Shown: positions 1-7,878 of the stretch, one piece after another
How the letters are laid out: every line of letters starts with the position of its first letter
How positions within the stretch are numbered: position 1 is the stretch's first letter
From: Methanoregula sp.
GTDB taxonomy: Archaea; Halobacteriota; Methanomicrobia; Methanomicrobiales; Methanospirillaceae
Reading direction: 5' to 3'
DNA length: 15,215 nucleotides
Assembly: GCA_030653335.1 (NCBI GenBank)
Contig: JAURZP010000427.1
Location: 1 to 15,215 of the forward strand
Notes under the pieces: model-generated
The model's database searches: none
The model's input: the letters and a program-made list of their open reading frames with translations, nothing else
Told to the model about the DNA's origin: nothing
Translations under genes and position numbers: made by a program

Positions 1-1530
1 CTCGCGGGCGGTGACCGCATAGTCCCCGGTCACCATCAGTACGCGGATTCCGGCCTTTTGAGCATCAACAACTGCCGCTGCAACACTCTCCTTGGGCGGA
101 TCGGCAAACCCGATGAGACCGATAATCCGAATCTTCCAGGGGCCGGAACCATCGCCATCCCAGTCCCCGGCCCCGAATGCCAGGACCCGTAGGCCCCGTG
201 CGGCCATGTCATCGAGAGCGTTTCCGAGCGCAGGGAAATCTTCTTCGTTCTCAGCGCGCTTACGGATCTCCTCGTATGCCCCCTTGATGAAAAAGCGGTC
301 CCCTTCTGGAGTCCGGTGGGCGGTTGCCATCAGTTTTTTCCTGGTATCGAAGGGGTAGGCCCAGATCCGGGGGCTCTGTAATCGTATCTCGCCCGAGTCC
401 TCCGCCCACCGGGCAAGGGCGAGATCAACAGGGTCGCCGGTATTTTCCAAGGCATCGTTGCAGAGGACAGCCGCATGCAGCAGCGCTTTTTGGTCGAGGG
501 CGTACACCTCAGTTACCGCGAGCTGGCCTTCGGTGATCGTCCCGGTCTTATCGGATACAATGATCGTTGCGCTTCCCAGTGTCTCTACGGAAGGAAGGTG
601 GCGGACAAGCGTCTTCTGGCGGACGAGCGCCAGTGAACCGACAACCATGACCAGCGTGACAACAATCGGCAGACCTTCCGGGATTGCCGAGACTATTTGG
701 GCGACGAGAAGGTACGCAATCTGGAGATGGGGGCGGCCCTGCAGGAGTGCAATAACGCCCACGCAGGCAAAGATCCCAATCAGGATGACGATGTAGCGCC
801 GGGAGAAATAGTCTATAGCCCGGGTGAACGGACTCGGGGGTGAAACACCCATAGCCAGTTTCGCAATACCGGCAAAGTAGGTGGACTGGCCGGTTTTTAC
901 CACAAACCCTTTCCCGGATCCCCGAACGACCATCGTTCCTGACAGTGCGGTGTTGATGTACTCGTACGGGGGAGCTTCTGCTGCAACAATGGCCTCATGA
1001 TCCTTTTCCACCGCCAGCGACTCCCCGGTCAGTGGGGATTCATCGATCATCAGTGCTGACGTTTCAAAGAGCCGGAGATCGGCAGTGACCAGGTCTCCTT
1101 CCATGAGGAGGACGCAGTCTCCCGGGACAATATCGGATGAGGGAATGGTCATCGTCACGCCATCGCGAATGACCCGCACCTGGCTCTCGGTAAGTTTTTT
1201 AAGAGCCTCTAGAGAAGTCTCTGCTTTGAGTTCCTGCCAGAATCCGATCGCACCATTCACAAGGATCAGCAGGGTGATTACAAGAAAGTCCTTAAGATCA
1301 GCGACAAAGAGGGAGATGACCGCTGCGAGGATCAGGATATAGACCAGAAGACTGTTGAACTGGTGAAAAAATAAGGCCAGCCGGCTGGTTTTTTCTTCGG
1401 CCAGCGTGTTTTTTCCATAAATCCCGAGGCGGATTTTCGCTTCTCGCCCGGATAATCCATCAGGAGATGTGCTCAGCGCTTCTCTTACCTTTGCTGAGGA
1501 GAGTGCATGGGGATTGCCGGGCAAATCCAT
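1..1530 (-). CDS. P2-type cation-transporting ATPase, copy 1 (partial, C-terminal part outside the window)
   Basis: This is a membrane pump of the HAD-superfamily P-type ATPases that uses ATP to move a cation. The reading frame is open from the ATG at 1528-1530 to the window edge (510 residues), covering the N-terminal cation-ATPase domain, the A domain with TGES near residue 168, the M4 PEGL motif, the phosphorylation motif DKTGT with Asp327, the KGA of the N domain and the start of the P domain (MVTGD). The hinge GDGVND and M5-M10 lie beyond the edge. Asp327 has the same number as in the second ATPase (5306-7825), so no net length change separates them there; by eye the first 120 residues are about two-thirds identical. 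The start is supported by a conserved TATA block 30-40 nt upstream and by the matching start of the paralogue (MDLP). Substrate is not decided by this part; Ca2+, Na+ or another cation are possible. Family is certain, substrate is not. Confidence 0.93.
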   Translation of the reverse strand, partial: MDLPGNPHALSSAKVREALSTSPDGLSGREAKIRLGIYGKNTLAEEKTSRLALFFHQFNSLLVYILILAAVISLFVADLKDFLVITLLILVNGAIGFWQELKAETSLEALKKLTESQVRVIRDGVTMTIPSSDIVPGDCVLLMEGDLVTADLRLFETSALMIDESPLTGESLAVEKDHEAIVAAEAPPYEYINTALSGTMVVRGSGKGFVVKTGQSTYFAGIAKLAMGVSPPSPFTRAIDYFSRRYIVILIGIFACVGVIALLQGRPHLQIAYLLVAQIVSAIPEGLPIVVTLVMVVGSLALVRQKTLVRHLPSVETLGSATIIVSDKTGTITEGQLAVTEVYALDQKALLHAAVLCNDALENTGDPVDLALARWAEDSGEIRLQSPRIWAYPFDTRKKLMATAHRTPEGDRFFIKGAYEEIRKRAENEEDFPALGNALDDMAARGLRVLAFGAGDWDGDGSGPWKIRIIGLIGFADPPKESVAAAVVDAQKAGIRVLMVTGDYAVTARE

Positions 1531-1555
1531 CGTTTATCAATCTAACCTGAACTGC

Positions 1556-1574
1556 CGGATATAAAACATTTCCC
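1556..1574 (-). promoter_or_regulatory. TATA promoter of ATPase copy 1
   Basis: On the minus strand this reads GGGAAATGTTTTATATCCG, with a TATA core centred about 32 nt before the ATG, so the transcript would have a leader of only a few nucleotides. The corresponding block before the second ATPase (7851-7869) matches at 17 of 19 positions although the 53-bp spacer as a whole is only about 60% identical. No Shine-Dalgarno sequence is visible between it and the ATG. Retention of the core in a diverged spacer is the main support. Confidence 0.6.
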
Positions 1575-1583
1575 CCGTTCCCG

Positions 1584-1966
1584 TTACAGCAGCCGGGCCG
1601 ATTTTCGTATCTCCCGGATTGTCCCTGCCATGCCCTCGATCTGGAACAGGACCCGGGAGAACTCGCTGCCGGATGGTGTCTGGCGGGACGCAAACCGCTC
1701 CAGATACTCATGGTACTGGCGGGTTATCGTCTCCCGCAGGAGATCATCCTGCTTCCTCATTGCTTCGTTCACGATATCGGAGATATGCGGGAACTCATCA
1801 GCGAGCGTCTTTAAGTTCAAGCCGCAGGGAATAAGGGTGTGCTGGATGGTATTCTTCGACGGGTCGGAGAGCGTAATACCTTTTTCCTGGATCTGGTGAA
1901 TGTTCTCGTCGAGCTCTCCGCTCTGGTCGGAAAGCACCTGCCCGAGTTTGGAGATCCGGACAAGCC
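1584..1966 (-). pseudogene. Orphan PhoU-like tail of a Na+/phosphate cotransporter (5' part lost)
   Basis: The fragment encodes the C-terminal PhoU-like helical domain that follows the membrane part in the Na/Pi cotransporter at 7879-9465. The match begins at the residues LVRISKLGQVL and runs to the TAA stop at 1584-1586; the last 77 residues are identical to the other copy. The whole membrane domain is missing. Upstream of 1966 the frame stays open to an ATG at 2093, but that stretch is antisense to a universal stress protein fragment and resembles nothing, so I do not take it as the true N-terminus. Unlike the intact locus this copy has Gly where the other has a TGA stop. It could still be expressed as a small soluble protein, for instance from a TTG that aligns with the ATG at 8113-8115 of the other copy, but there is no clear promoter. 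Confidence 0.75.
1585..1966. repeat. 382-bp direct repeat, copy A
   Basis: This segment matches 7880-8261 with 13 mismatches and no insertions or deletions (about 96.6% identity). It covers the PhoU-like tail. The match begins within the stop codon (TAA here, TAG in the other copy) and ends at the bases caagcc, after which the sequences are unrelated. Both copies have the same orientation and both sit 53 bp upstream of a P-type ATPase start codon. Confidence 0.95.
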
Positions 1967-2019
1967 TCGTACTGCGCCCGGATCCGGTTTCGGGTGCAGG
2001 GCCGACACATAAACGAACC

Positions 2020-2272
2020 CTGTTTTCAAACGTGCTTATACCAACGGATTTTTCGAAGCCAGCCAATGATGTTGGTACATCTCTTAAAAACACTTGAGGG
2101 GATGCAAGAGGTTATACTCCTCCATGTCGTCAGCCGTGTGGAAACCAGAGAAGAGATCGACAACGACGTTACAGATGCATCGGAACGGCTTGCAGCCCAC
2201 CAGCAGGACCTTGCCGCTGCCGGTATTTCGGCAATTCCCCGTGTACGTGTCGGTGATCCGACAGAAATGACC
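2020..2272 (+). pseudogene. Universal stress protein (UspA family) fragment, frameshifted and truncated
   Basis: The plus strand encodes the start of a UspA-fold protein: NVLIPTDFSKPAND in one frame, then HLLKTLEGMQEVILLHVVSR in the next, continuing through an Asp/Glu-rich helix to RVGDPTEM. The Usp family begins with a similar (I/V)LIPTDFS strand and has LLHVV as its second strand and a GDP turn before the third. One extra G at 2074-2075 (gttggta) separates the two frames. Codon 2020-2022 is CTG where a start ATG would be expected, and the homology ends around 2272, before the ATP-binding G-2-x-G-9-x-G motif, roughly half way through a normal protein of about 140-150 residues. The insertion sequence begins 20 bp later. 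This is a remnant rather than a gene; function is lost. Confidence 0.75.
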
Positions 2273-2291
2273 AGGCAAAGGGAACCACGGA

Positions 2292-2324
2292 CTGCAGCCT
2301 GAACTATCCGCTCACTTAGGGAAT
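2292..2324 (+). repeat. Left terminal inverted repeat of the IS element
   Basis: Begins CTGCAGCCTGAACTATCC and ends TTAGGGAAT. It aligns with the reverse complement of 3839-3870 at about 25 of 32 positions with one single-base gap. The blocks CTGCA, AACTAT and TTAGGGAAT are identical in both ends. Confidence 0.75.
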
Positions 2325-3754
2325 AAATTCACATTGAGCTTCCCTTCGAGTTCCCTGACCTTCTTGGGAACTTCAGTTATCTGTTCGAATTCTTCATAGT
2401 AGATTCTCATCACTTTGGAAAAGATTAGCAGGACATCCTTTGGTGAATATTCTGAGGTCAAATCTGCTCTTTTGATGAGAGCTAAAATCTTGCAATAGAG
2501 ATAGAGACAAAGAAATCCGACAAACAAATGTCCGCATACAGCGCTTCGATCCCCAAGATACAGGATATCCGCTTGAATCTCATTTTTCAACGTATCGAAG
2601 TGTTTTTCGACTAGATCCCGGGTTTTATACAGTTCGTAGATCTCTAGCGCAGTCTTATCGACATTGGAAAGAAAAAGAATCCTACCAGCCAGTTTCTCCC
2701 GTGACTTCGCCTCATCTTTCGTTATCGTACCTTTTTCAACTTTATCAAAGAGCGTTTTTCTCTCTTCGAGCTTCAGGTCCTCGTCCTCAAAGAGGTAGAG
2801 AAACTTATTCTCATACCCACGTTTGCCACAATGAATCAGTCGCGTATGGTAACGGAACGTATCATTGAGGTGCACCCGTGTTTCAAAATAGTTGCTGTTT
2901 CTGCGTTGTGGAAGAATAAATGAGCAATCTCGCAGGATTATCTCGTTCGCGACATCGTCTGAGACAAATCCCCGATCGAGAATGAGAATCACATCACGGA
3001 GCTGGAGTTCATTCATTGAGGGTAGAAGAGTTGAGATGTCCTTCACCGAACCAGGTATCGGGCGAAGCATCACCGGTAGTCCAGTTTCAAGTCCGGTAAA
3101 CAGGGCAATATTTACCTGCGGAAGGGAGATCTCATTCGCATTATGGCCCCATTCGGCAAGGGAAAGATTATCGGATAGGGAAAAGACAAATGAGAGATCA
3201 TAAATGAGGTGGCGATTGCCCTGCCGGAGATACTTGAACACCATGTCCTGTCCCAGGATATCAGTTCCGATGGCGCGCAAAGTGGCGGATAGGTTCTTCG
3301 AAGAGCAATCCGCTGATATTCCGTAAGGTTTGTCCAACTTTTCCCACGACGACCGAACTCTTTTGAGGGGGAGATAACCGGAGACGCGGGTGAAAACAAG
3401 CGCAATGATTTCCTGCCAGTGATCTGGGAACGACTCTGTGAGAATGGGAACAAGGTCCTGAAACTCCTGAGTAAGAAGTTTGACATTGCCATATTCTACA
3501 GCAGAACGAGGTCTGGGTAACGGCGAAGTGGTATCTGGATCTTGAGACAATCGGGAAGATCCTTTTGTCAGAATGCCACGATCCGGGGTAAGTCGTCCAA
3601 TATAATACGAGACTTTTTTCGTCTTTTTTGTTTCTCTGTTGTACACACTCGTCGAATGATAGACATATGGTTTGTCTTGGATGTACTTGATCTCAAGGCA
3701 TTTCTTTCCCATATCACGTTGCTTCTTTAGCCATTCCAATGCCCATTCTTCCAT
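2312..3754 (-). CDS. IS1634-type (IS4 superfamily) DDE transposase
   Basis: This 480-residue enzyme would cut and join the ends of its own insertion sequence. The catalytic triad of the RNase H-like fold can be read directly: Asp186 in IYDLS, Asp260 in ILDRGF, and Glu383 within the IS4-superfamily signature Y376-(2)-R379-(3)-E383-(6)-K390. The long beta-strand-rich insert between the second Asp and the Glu is typical of this superfamily. An N-terminal region of about 170 residues precedes the catalytic core. Length fits the family and there is no frameshift or internal stop. The ATG at 3752-3754 is preferred over the internal Met15 because a strong TATA box lies about 28 nt upstream, the spacing of a leaderless archaeal transcript. 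Confidence 0.93.
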   Translation of the reverse strand: MEEWALEWLKKQRDMGKKCLEIKYIQDKPYVYHSTSVYNRETKKTKKVSYYIGRLTPDRGILTKGSSRLSQDPDTTSPLPRPRSAVEYGNVKLLTQEFQDLVPILTESFPDHWQEIIALVFTRVSGYLPLKRVRSSWEKLDKPYGISADCSSKNLSATLRAIGTDILGQDMVFKYLRQGNRHLIYDLSFVFSLSDNLSLAEWGHNANEISLPQVNIALFTGLETGLPVMLRPIPGSVKDISTLLPSMNELQLRDVILILDRGFVSDDVANEIILRDCSFILPQRRNSNYFETRVHLNDTFRYHTRLIHCGKRGYENKFLYLFEDEDLKLEERKTLFDKVEKGTITKDEAKSREKLAGRILFLSNVDKTALEIYELYKTRDLVEKHFDTLKNEIQADILYLGDRSAVCGHLFVGFLCLYLYCKILALIKRADLTSEYSPKDVLLIFSKVMRIYYEEFEQITEVPKKVRELEGKLNVNLFPK

Positions 3755-3775
3755 GTATTAATATTAGGGATTAAT

Positions 3776-3790
3776 AATATATAAATATTT
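3776..3790 (-). promoter_or_regulatory. TATA promoter of the transposase
   Basis: The minus strand reads AAATATTTATATATT; the core TTTATATA is centred about 28 nt before the A of the ATG. This predicts transcription beginning at or next to the start codon, that is, a leaderless message. No Shine-Dalgarno sequence precedes the gene, which agrees. Confidence 0.6.
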
Positions 3791-3838
3791 CGCCAACACG
3801 ACGCTCGATTTCTAAAAGAAGGCTGAATTTCAATTTAC

Positions 3839-3870
3839 ATTCCCTAACTTAAGAATAGTTTGGGTTGCAG
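3839..3870 (-). repeat. Right terminal inverted repeat of the IS element
   Basis: Its reverse complement begins CTGCAACCCAAACTATTC and ends TTAGGGAAT, pairing with the left end at 2292-2324. It lies between the transposase promoter and the stop codon of the neighbouring transporter gene. Confidence 0.75.
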
Positions 3871-3874
3871 GTTA

Positions 3875-5290
3875 TCATTTTCGCAGTTTTCCGCCAATAA
3901 ATATCGCAACAAGGATCAGGACTGCGATCAGGGAAACGCCCACAACCTGGGACAGAGGACCGATATGCAGAGTACCCGGAATGAACGAGGTCCCCGGAAT
4001 TTCAATCCCCGTTACAAGGTATCCTGCGATCGTGAGCAGGAGCGTTACCGGTATCACGTATTTGCAGAGGATGAAGATGATCCGGTCCAGGCGTGTTGCC
4101 GATCCAGTCTCGGAGAAGAATACCTGCGGAGAAATGAACGAAGTGAATGCGACAGCAAGCAGGATAGCTGCGATGTGAAGACCGAGCGTTCCCACGGTCT
4201 CATCCATGATGTCGAGCAACGGGATCCCGTTCACTGACAGATGCATCGCACTGTAGCTGAGAGCAGGCAACAGGGTTACGAGAAGGAGGAGAGCGGTCAG
4301 GATAACCGTTGTCTTTCTCCGCGTCCAGCCCAGTGCCTCGTCCACTGCCGCCACGCACACTTCCAGCATGGAAACCGATGAGGTAAGCGCGGCAAAGAAG
4401 AGTACGGCAAAAAAGGCAATCGCAAAGAGTTGTCCCGCCGGCATGCGGGAGAATGCTATCGGGAGCGTGGAAAAGGCAAGCTCGGCCCCGACAGCCGGGG
4501 AAAGACCGTACGAGAACACAATGGGGAAGATGACCGTACCGGCGAGGAGCGCAACGAAGAGATCTGCCACTGTAATGAGGAGGGCTGCTTTTTTGATATC
4601 CTGTTCCTGATCCATGTAGGATCCATAGGTCAGAAGAATTCCTTCCCCGACAGAGAGGGAGAAGAACGCCTGCCCGAATGCGGCGAGCCATATGTCCGCA
4701 TGTGAAAGGACTGAGAAGTCGGGGGTAAACAGGAACCGCATCCCCTCAGAAAATCCCGGGAGCGTCACGCTGAAGAGCGCCATGATCACGAGGATAATAA
4801 TACAGACAGGGATCAGGAAAACGGATATCCTCTCGATTCCTCCCCGGACTCCCGCAGAAACAATGAAGCCGGTCACCAGTACTGCAAGAACCGCATAGAG
4901 GACCGGCTGATACGATCCGGTAAAACCGGCAAAGGTGATCGTATCTCCCGTTACAGAAAAGACTGTGTAGGCAATCGTCCAACCCGTGATGACAAGGTAA
5001 TAACTGAGGATCAGGAAGACAATTGCGCAGAGGAACCACCCGATGATCCGGAATTCCGATCGCACTGCCTGGAATGAACTCACCACGGTTCCCCGGAACC
5101 GCCGGCCCATTGCAATCTCGAGAACCATGAGCGGCAGCGCAAAGACAAAGACCGCGATGAAATAGGGAATGAGGTATGCTCCACCGCCGTTCTGCCCGAG
5201 AACCGCGGAGAACCGCCATATATTGCCAATCCCGACCGCTGCTCCAACAGCGGCGAGAATGAACCCGAGGTGGGATGACCAGCGCTCCAT
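3875..5290 (-). CDS. Sodium-dependent transporter of the SNF/NSS family, copy 1
   Basis: This 471-residue integral membrane protein belongs to the bacterial/archaeal branch of the LeuT-fold neurotransmitter:sodium symporters, which import amino acids or similar solutes with Na+. TM1 carries GAAVGIGNIWRFS (Asn23 corresponds to a Na1 ligand in LeuT) followed by ENGGGA-like NGGGAYLIPY; TM6 carries AFGQAFFSLSVGEG (residues 204-217) and YGSY; TM8 carries TSS at 303-305, the Na2 ligands in LeuT. About 11-12 membrane segments are expected. The ATG at 5288-5290 follows the stop codon of the upstream ATPase by 15 nt, and its ribosome binding site overlaps that stop codon, so the two are very likely co-translated. 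A paralogue of equal length lies at 10561-11976, about 60% identical by eye. The IS element sits right behind the stop codon and leaves the gene whole. Substrate cannot be told from sequence. Confidence 0.93.
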   Translation of the reverse strand: MERWSSHLGFILAAVGAAVGIGNIWRFSAVLGQNGGGAYLIPYFIAVFVFALPLMVLEIAMGRRFRGTVVSSFQAVRSEFRIIGWFLCAIVFLILSYYLVITGWTIAYTVFSVTGDTITFAGFTGSYQPVLYAVLAVLVTGFIVSAGVRGGIERISVFLIPVCIIILVIMALFSVTLPGFSEGMRFLFTPDFSVLSHADIWLAAFGQAFFSLSVGEGILLTYGSYMDQEQDIKKAALLITVADLFVALLAGTVIFPIVFSYGLSPAVGAELAFSTLPIAFSRMPAGQLFAIAFFAVLFFAALTSSVSMLEVCVAAVDEALGWTRRKTTVILTALLLLVTLLPALSYSAMHLSVNGIPLLDIMDETVGTLGLHIAAILLAVAFTSFISPQVFFSETGSATRLDRIIFILCKYVIPVTLLLTIAGYLVTGIEIPGTSFIPGTLHIGPLSQVVGVSLIAVLILVAIFIGGKLRK

Positions 5291-5300
5291 GGTTCCTGAA

Positions 5301-5306
5301 CTCCTT
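5301..5306 (-). promoter_or_regulatory. Ribosome binding site of NSS transporter copy 1
   Basis: AAGGAG on the minus strand lies 10 nt before the ATG at 5288-5290. Its first base is the last base of the ATPase stop codon (5306-5308), which makes translational coupling between pump and transporter likely. Confidence 0.7.
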
Positions 5307-7825
5307 CAGATACTGGCTAATGGGTGACTGCCCCTGTACTCCAGCCATTTGATTGCTTCAACAACAAAGAACGCAGTCAGGGAAAGTGCGATCACGTATC
5401 CCCAGTGTTCGAAGGCGAGAGGAACAATGCCGAATACTCCCGGGATAATATAGATGGCAATCAGCTGGAGCACGATGCCCAAGCCAATACCATAGAAGAT
5501 ATACGGGTTGATGGTGAGGCTCTTTTTAATATTCAGCAGGAACGGTTCGTGTTCCTGCTGGGCCTGGAGGCCGTTGAACCACTGGAAGAAGACAACTGAC
5601 GTGAACATGATCGATATGGTAAGTTCGTACGGGTATCTTCCGAGAAGGTACCAGAACATGACCGCTGCGAGAGCACCCATGACCAGACCAAAGGTCATGA
5701 TACGACGCATCTGCCTGCCATCAAAGAACTGTTTTGCGGGGTCCTTCGGGAGCCGGGTCATCACGTTCCCCTCTTCTTTAATGAAGGGGAACGTCTTGTC
5801 CTGGACCCCGTCCGTGACGAGGTTGACCCAGAGGATCTGGATTGGCAGGAGCGGCAGCGGCAGTCCGGCAAACACCGTCGCGCTAATCAATACGATCTCG
5901 GTAATGGAAGTCGAGACAAGGTAATAGATCACCTTGCGGATGTTGTCCACGATCACCCGGGCGTTCCGGATTGCATCGACAATGACCGAGAGGTTGTTGT
6001 CCACAATCACCATCTTGGCCGCGCTCTTGGCTGCCTCAGAGCCGGAGCCCATGGCAATGCCAAGGTCAGCAGCCCGAAGAGCCGGCACATCGTTCACTCC
6101 GTCACCGGTTACCGTTACGATCTCCCCGTGCTCCTGAAGCACCTTCACCACCCGGTACTTGTGCTCCGGGAGTATCCGGGCAAGCACGGTGGTCTTCTTC
6201 AGTGCTGCTGCAAGATCATCGTCACTCATGACGACGATCTCCGGTCCGGTAAGAAGCCCGTCGCCCTCTTTCCAGATATGAACAGAACGGGCGATCTCCC
6301 GGGCGGTCAGTGGGTGATCACCGGTGATCATCATGACACGGATCCCGGCTTTCCGGGCTACCCGGACCGCTTCGGCAGCACTCTCTTTGGGAGGATCAAT
6401 GAATCCCACGATCCCGACAATGGAGAATTTCCATGCGGCAGGATCCTCCCCGAGCCATCGGCCCGCTCCGAACGCAAGCACACGGAGCCCGCGCCCGGCC
6501 ATTGTCTCGATCTGCATCTCGAGATCCCCAAGTGCAGGGGCATTGTCCGCGTGTTTCTTCAGTTCCTCGTATGCACCCTTGACATAGAACCGCTCCTCGC
6601 TGCCCACAACATTTGCCGTGGCCATGAGACGCTTTGCGGTATCGAACGGGTATACCCAGCGGCGGGGATTGCGCGTACGGATCTCTTCATACCCGGTAAC
6701 CCACCGCGAGAGCGCAACATCAATGGGATCGCCCGAGTTGCCCCGGGCCTCGTTGCAGAGGGCCGCTGCCAGTTCGAGCACATCGCGGTCGAGTGCAAAG
6801 ACGTCGTGGACGGTGAGGATCCCCTCCGTGATTGTCCCGGTCTTGTCAGAGGCGATGACCGTGGCACTGCCCATGGTCTCGACTGCCGGGAGATAGCGTA
6901 CGAGGGTCTTTCTTTTCGAGAGCGCGAGTGCTCCGACCACCATGATAATGGTTACAACAATTGGAAGCCCTTCCGGGACCGCAGAGACCATCTGGGCAAC
7001 GAGGAGATAGGCAATCTCGGCGGGCGGACGTCCCTGCAGGAACGCGATAGTTCCTACCAATGCAAAGATGCCGATGAGGAGGAGGATATACCGCTTTGAA
7101 AAATGGGCGATCGCTTTCGTGAACGGGCTGTCGGGGGAACGCTCCTGCGCAAGCGCCGCAATGCCGGCAAAATAGGTCTTCTTTGCGGTTGCTACCACGT
7201 AACCCTTGCCGGATCCCCGCACGATTGTTGTTCCGGAGAGCAGGCTGTTCTCCAGGTCATAGGGAGGGGCATCTACCGCAACCTTTGCCAAATGGTCTTT
7301 TACCACAGGCAGCGATTCACCGGTAAGCGAGGATTCATCAATGGTGAGTGCGGAAGTCTCAAAAAGCCGGATATCGGCAGTCACGAGATCCCCTTCAGTA
7401 AGGGTAACACAGTCACCGGGTACCAGTTCTTCTGAAAGGATGATGCGCTCGGTCCCTTCCCGGATGACCGTGACTTTGCTCTCGGTGAGTTTTTTCAGGG
7501 CATCCAGCGATGCCTCGGCCTTCACCTCCTGCCAGAACCCGATGACGCTGTTGACCCCGATGATGAAGATGATGATGAAAAAGTCCTTGATATCGGAGAC
7601 GATGAGCGAGATCACCGCTGCGATGATGAGGATGTAGACAAGGATACTGTTGAACTGGCGCAGGAAGATGACGAAACGGCTGGTCTTCTTTTCTGAAATC
7701 GTGTTTTTACCATAATGCCCGAGACGAACCTCCGCTTCGCGCAAGGATAATCCCTTAGGAGAAGTGTTAAGTGACTCTCTTACCTGTTCAGCTGAGAGTG
7801 CATGGGGAGCAACGGGCAGATCCAT
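5306..7825 (-). CDS. P2-type cation-transporting ATPase, copy 2 (complete)
   Basis: This 839-residue P-type ATPase pumps a cation across the cytoplasmic membrane. Landmarks in order: N-terminal cation-ATPase domain (about 5-70), TGES 168-171 in the actuator, M4 PEGL 284-287, phosphorylated Asp327 in DKTGT, KGA 416-418 for ATP binding, TGD 501-503, hinge GDGVND 574-579, then the C-terminal transport helices. Against the Ca2+ pump SERCA, site II ligands are kept (Glu285 in M4; Asn668 and Asp672 in WVNLVTD of M6), whereas the site I residue Asn768 is Ser640 and Glu908 aligns with Gln748; Glu771 is kept as Glu643. This suggests a pump with one main ion site, as in PMCA or PMR1 pumps, but Na+ or another ion is not excluded. 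Stop to NSS transporter start is 15 nt, so an operon. A TATA box and a 53-bp gap separate it from the Na/Pi gene upstream. Confidence 0.95.
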   Translation of the reverse strand: MDLPVAPHALSAEQVRESLNTSPKGLSLREAEVRLGHYGKNTISEKKTSRFVIFLRQFNSILVYILIIAAVISLIVSDIKDFFIIIFIIGVNSVIGFWQEVKAEASLDALKKLTESKVTVIREGTERIILSEELVPGDCVTLTEGDLVTADIRLFETSALTIDESSLTGESLPVVKDHLAKVAVDAPPYDLENSLLSGTTIVRGSGKGYVVATAKKTYFAGIAALAQERSPDSPFTKAIAHFSKRYILLLIGIFALVGTIAFLQGRPPAEIAYLLVAQMVSAVPEGLPIVVTIIMVVGALALSKRKTLVRYLPAVETMGSATVIASDKTGTITEGILTVHDVFALDRDVLELAAALCNEARGNSGDPIDVALSRWVTGYEEIRTRNPRRWVYPFDTAKRLMATANVVGSEERFYVKGAYEELKKHADNAPALGDLEMQIETMAGRGLRVLAFGAGRWLGEDPAAWKFSIVGIVGFIDPPKESAAEAVRVARKAGIRVMMITGDHPLTAREIARSVHIWKEGDGLLTGPEIVVMSDDDLAAALKKTTVLARILPEHKYRVVKVLQEHGEIVTVTGDGVNDVPALRAADLGIAMGSGSEAAKSAAKMVIVDNNLSVIVDAIRNARVIVDNIRKVIYYLVSTSITEIVLISATVFAGLPLPLLPIQILWVNLVTDGVQDKTFPFIKEEGNVMTRLPKDPAKQFFDGRQMRRIMTFGLVMGALAAVMFWYLLGRYPYELTISIMFTSVVFFQWFNGLQAQQEHEPFLLNIKKSLTINPYIFYGIGLGIVLQLIAIYIIPGVFGIVPLAFEHWGYVIALSLTAFFVVEAIKWLEYRGSHPLASI

Positions 7826-7850
7826 AAGACTTCAATGTAACCAGTATTTA

Positions 7851-7869
7851 CGGATATATAATATTTCCC
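7851..7869 (-). promoter_or_regulatory. TATA promoter of ATPase copy 2 / NSS transporter copy 1
   Basis: The minus strand reads GGGAAATATTATATATCCG, matching 17 of 19 positions of the block before the first ATPase. The TATA core is about 30-37 nt before the ATG at 7823-7825, predicting a very short leader. It would drive the ATPase and the transporter behind it independently of the Na/Pi gene. Confidence 0.6.
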
Positions 7870-7878
7870 AAGCCTTTG

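Larger units (their letters stand above)
2292..3870 (-). mobile_element. Insertion sequence of the IS1634 / IS4 superfamily type, about 1.58 kb
   Basis: A single complete transposase gene fills the element, bounded by imperfect terminal inverted repeats of about 32-33 bp (2292-2324 and 3839-3870). The boundaries are inferred from these repeats; the pairing fades outside them. The transposase stop codon lies inside the left repeat. No short target duplication is visible: the flanking bases differ (cacgga on the left, gttatc on the right), which would fit a deletion next to the element, or a long or absent duplication. The right end lies 4 bp after the stop codon of the NSS transporter at 3875; the left end abuts the broken universal stress protein. 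Coding capacity appears intact, so the element may still be mobile. The low-GC promoter end contrasts with its neighbours. Confidence 0.85.

Noticed and set aside
1967..2093. ATG-started extension of the orphan PhoU tail up to 2093
   Set aside because: The added residues are antisense to the Usp fragment and unlike any transporter sequence; the open frame is accidental at a rearrangement junction.
6128..7099. A 323-codon open frame on the plus strand
   Set aside because: It is antisense to the catalytic core of the ATPase at 5306-7825, whose protein carries all family motifs; the antisense product resembles nothing and has no promoter or ribosome binding site.
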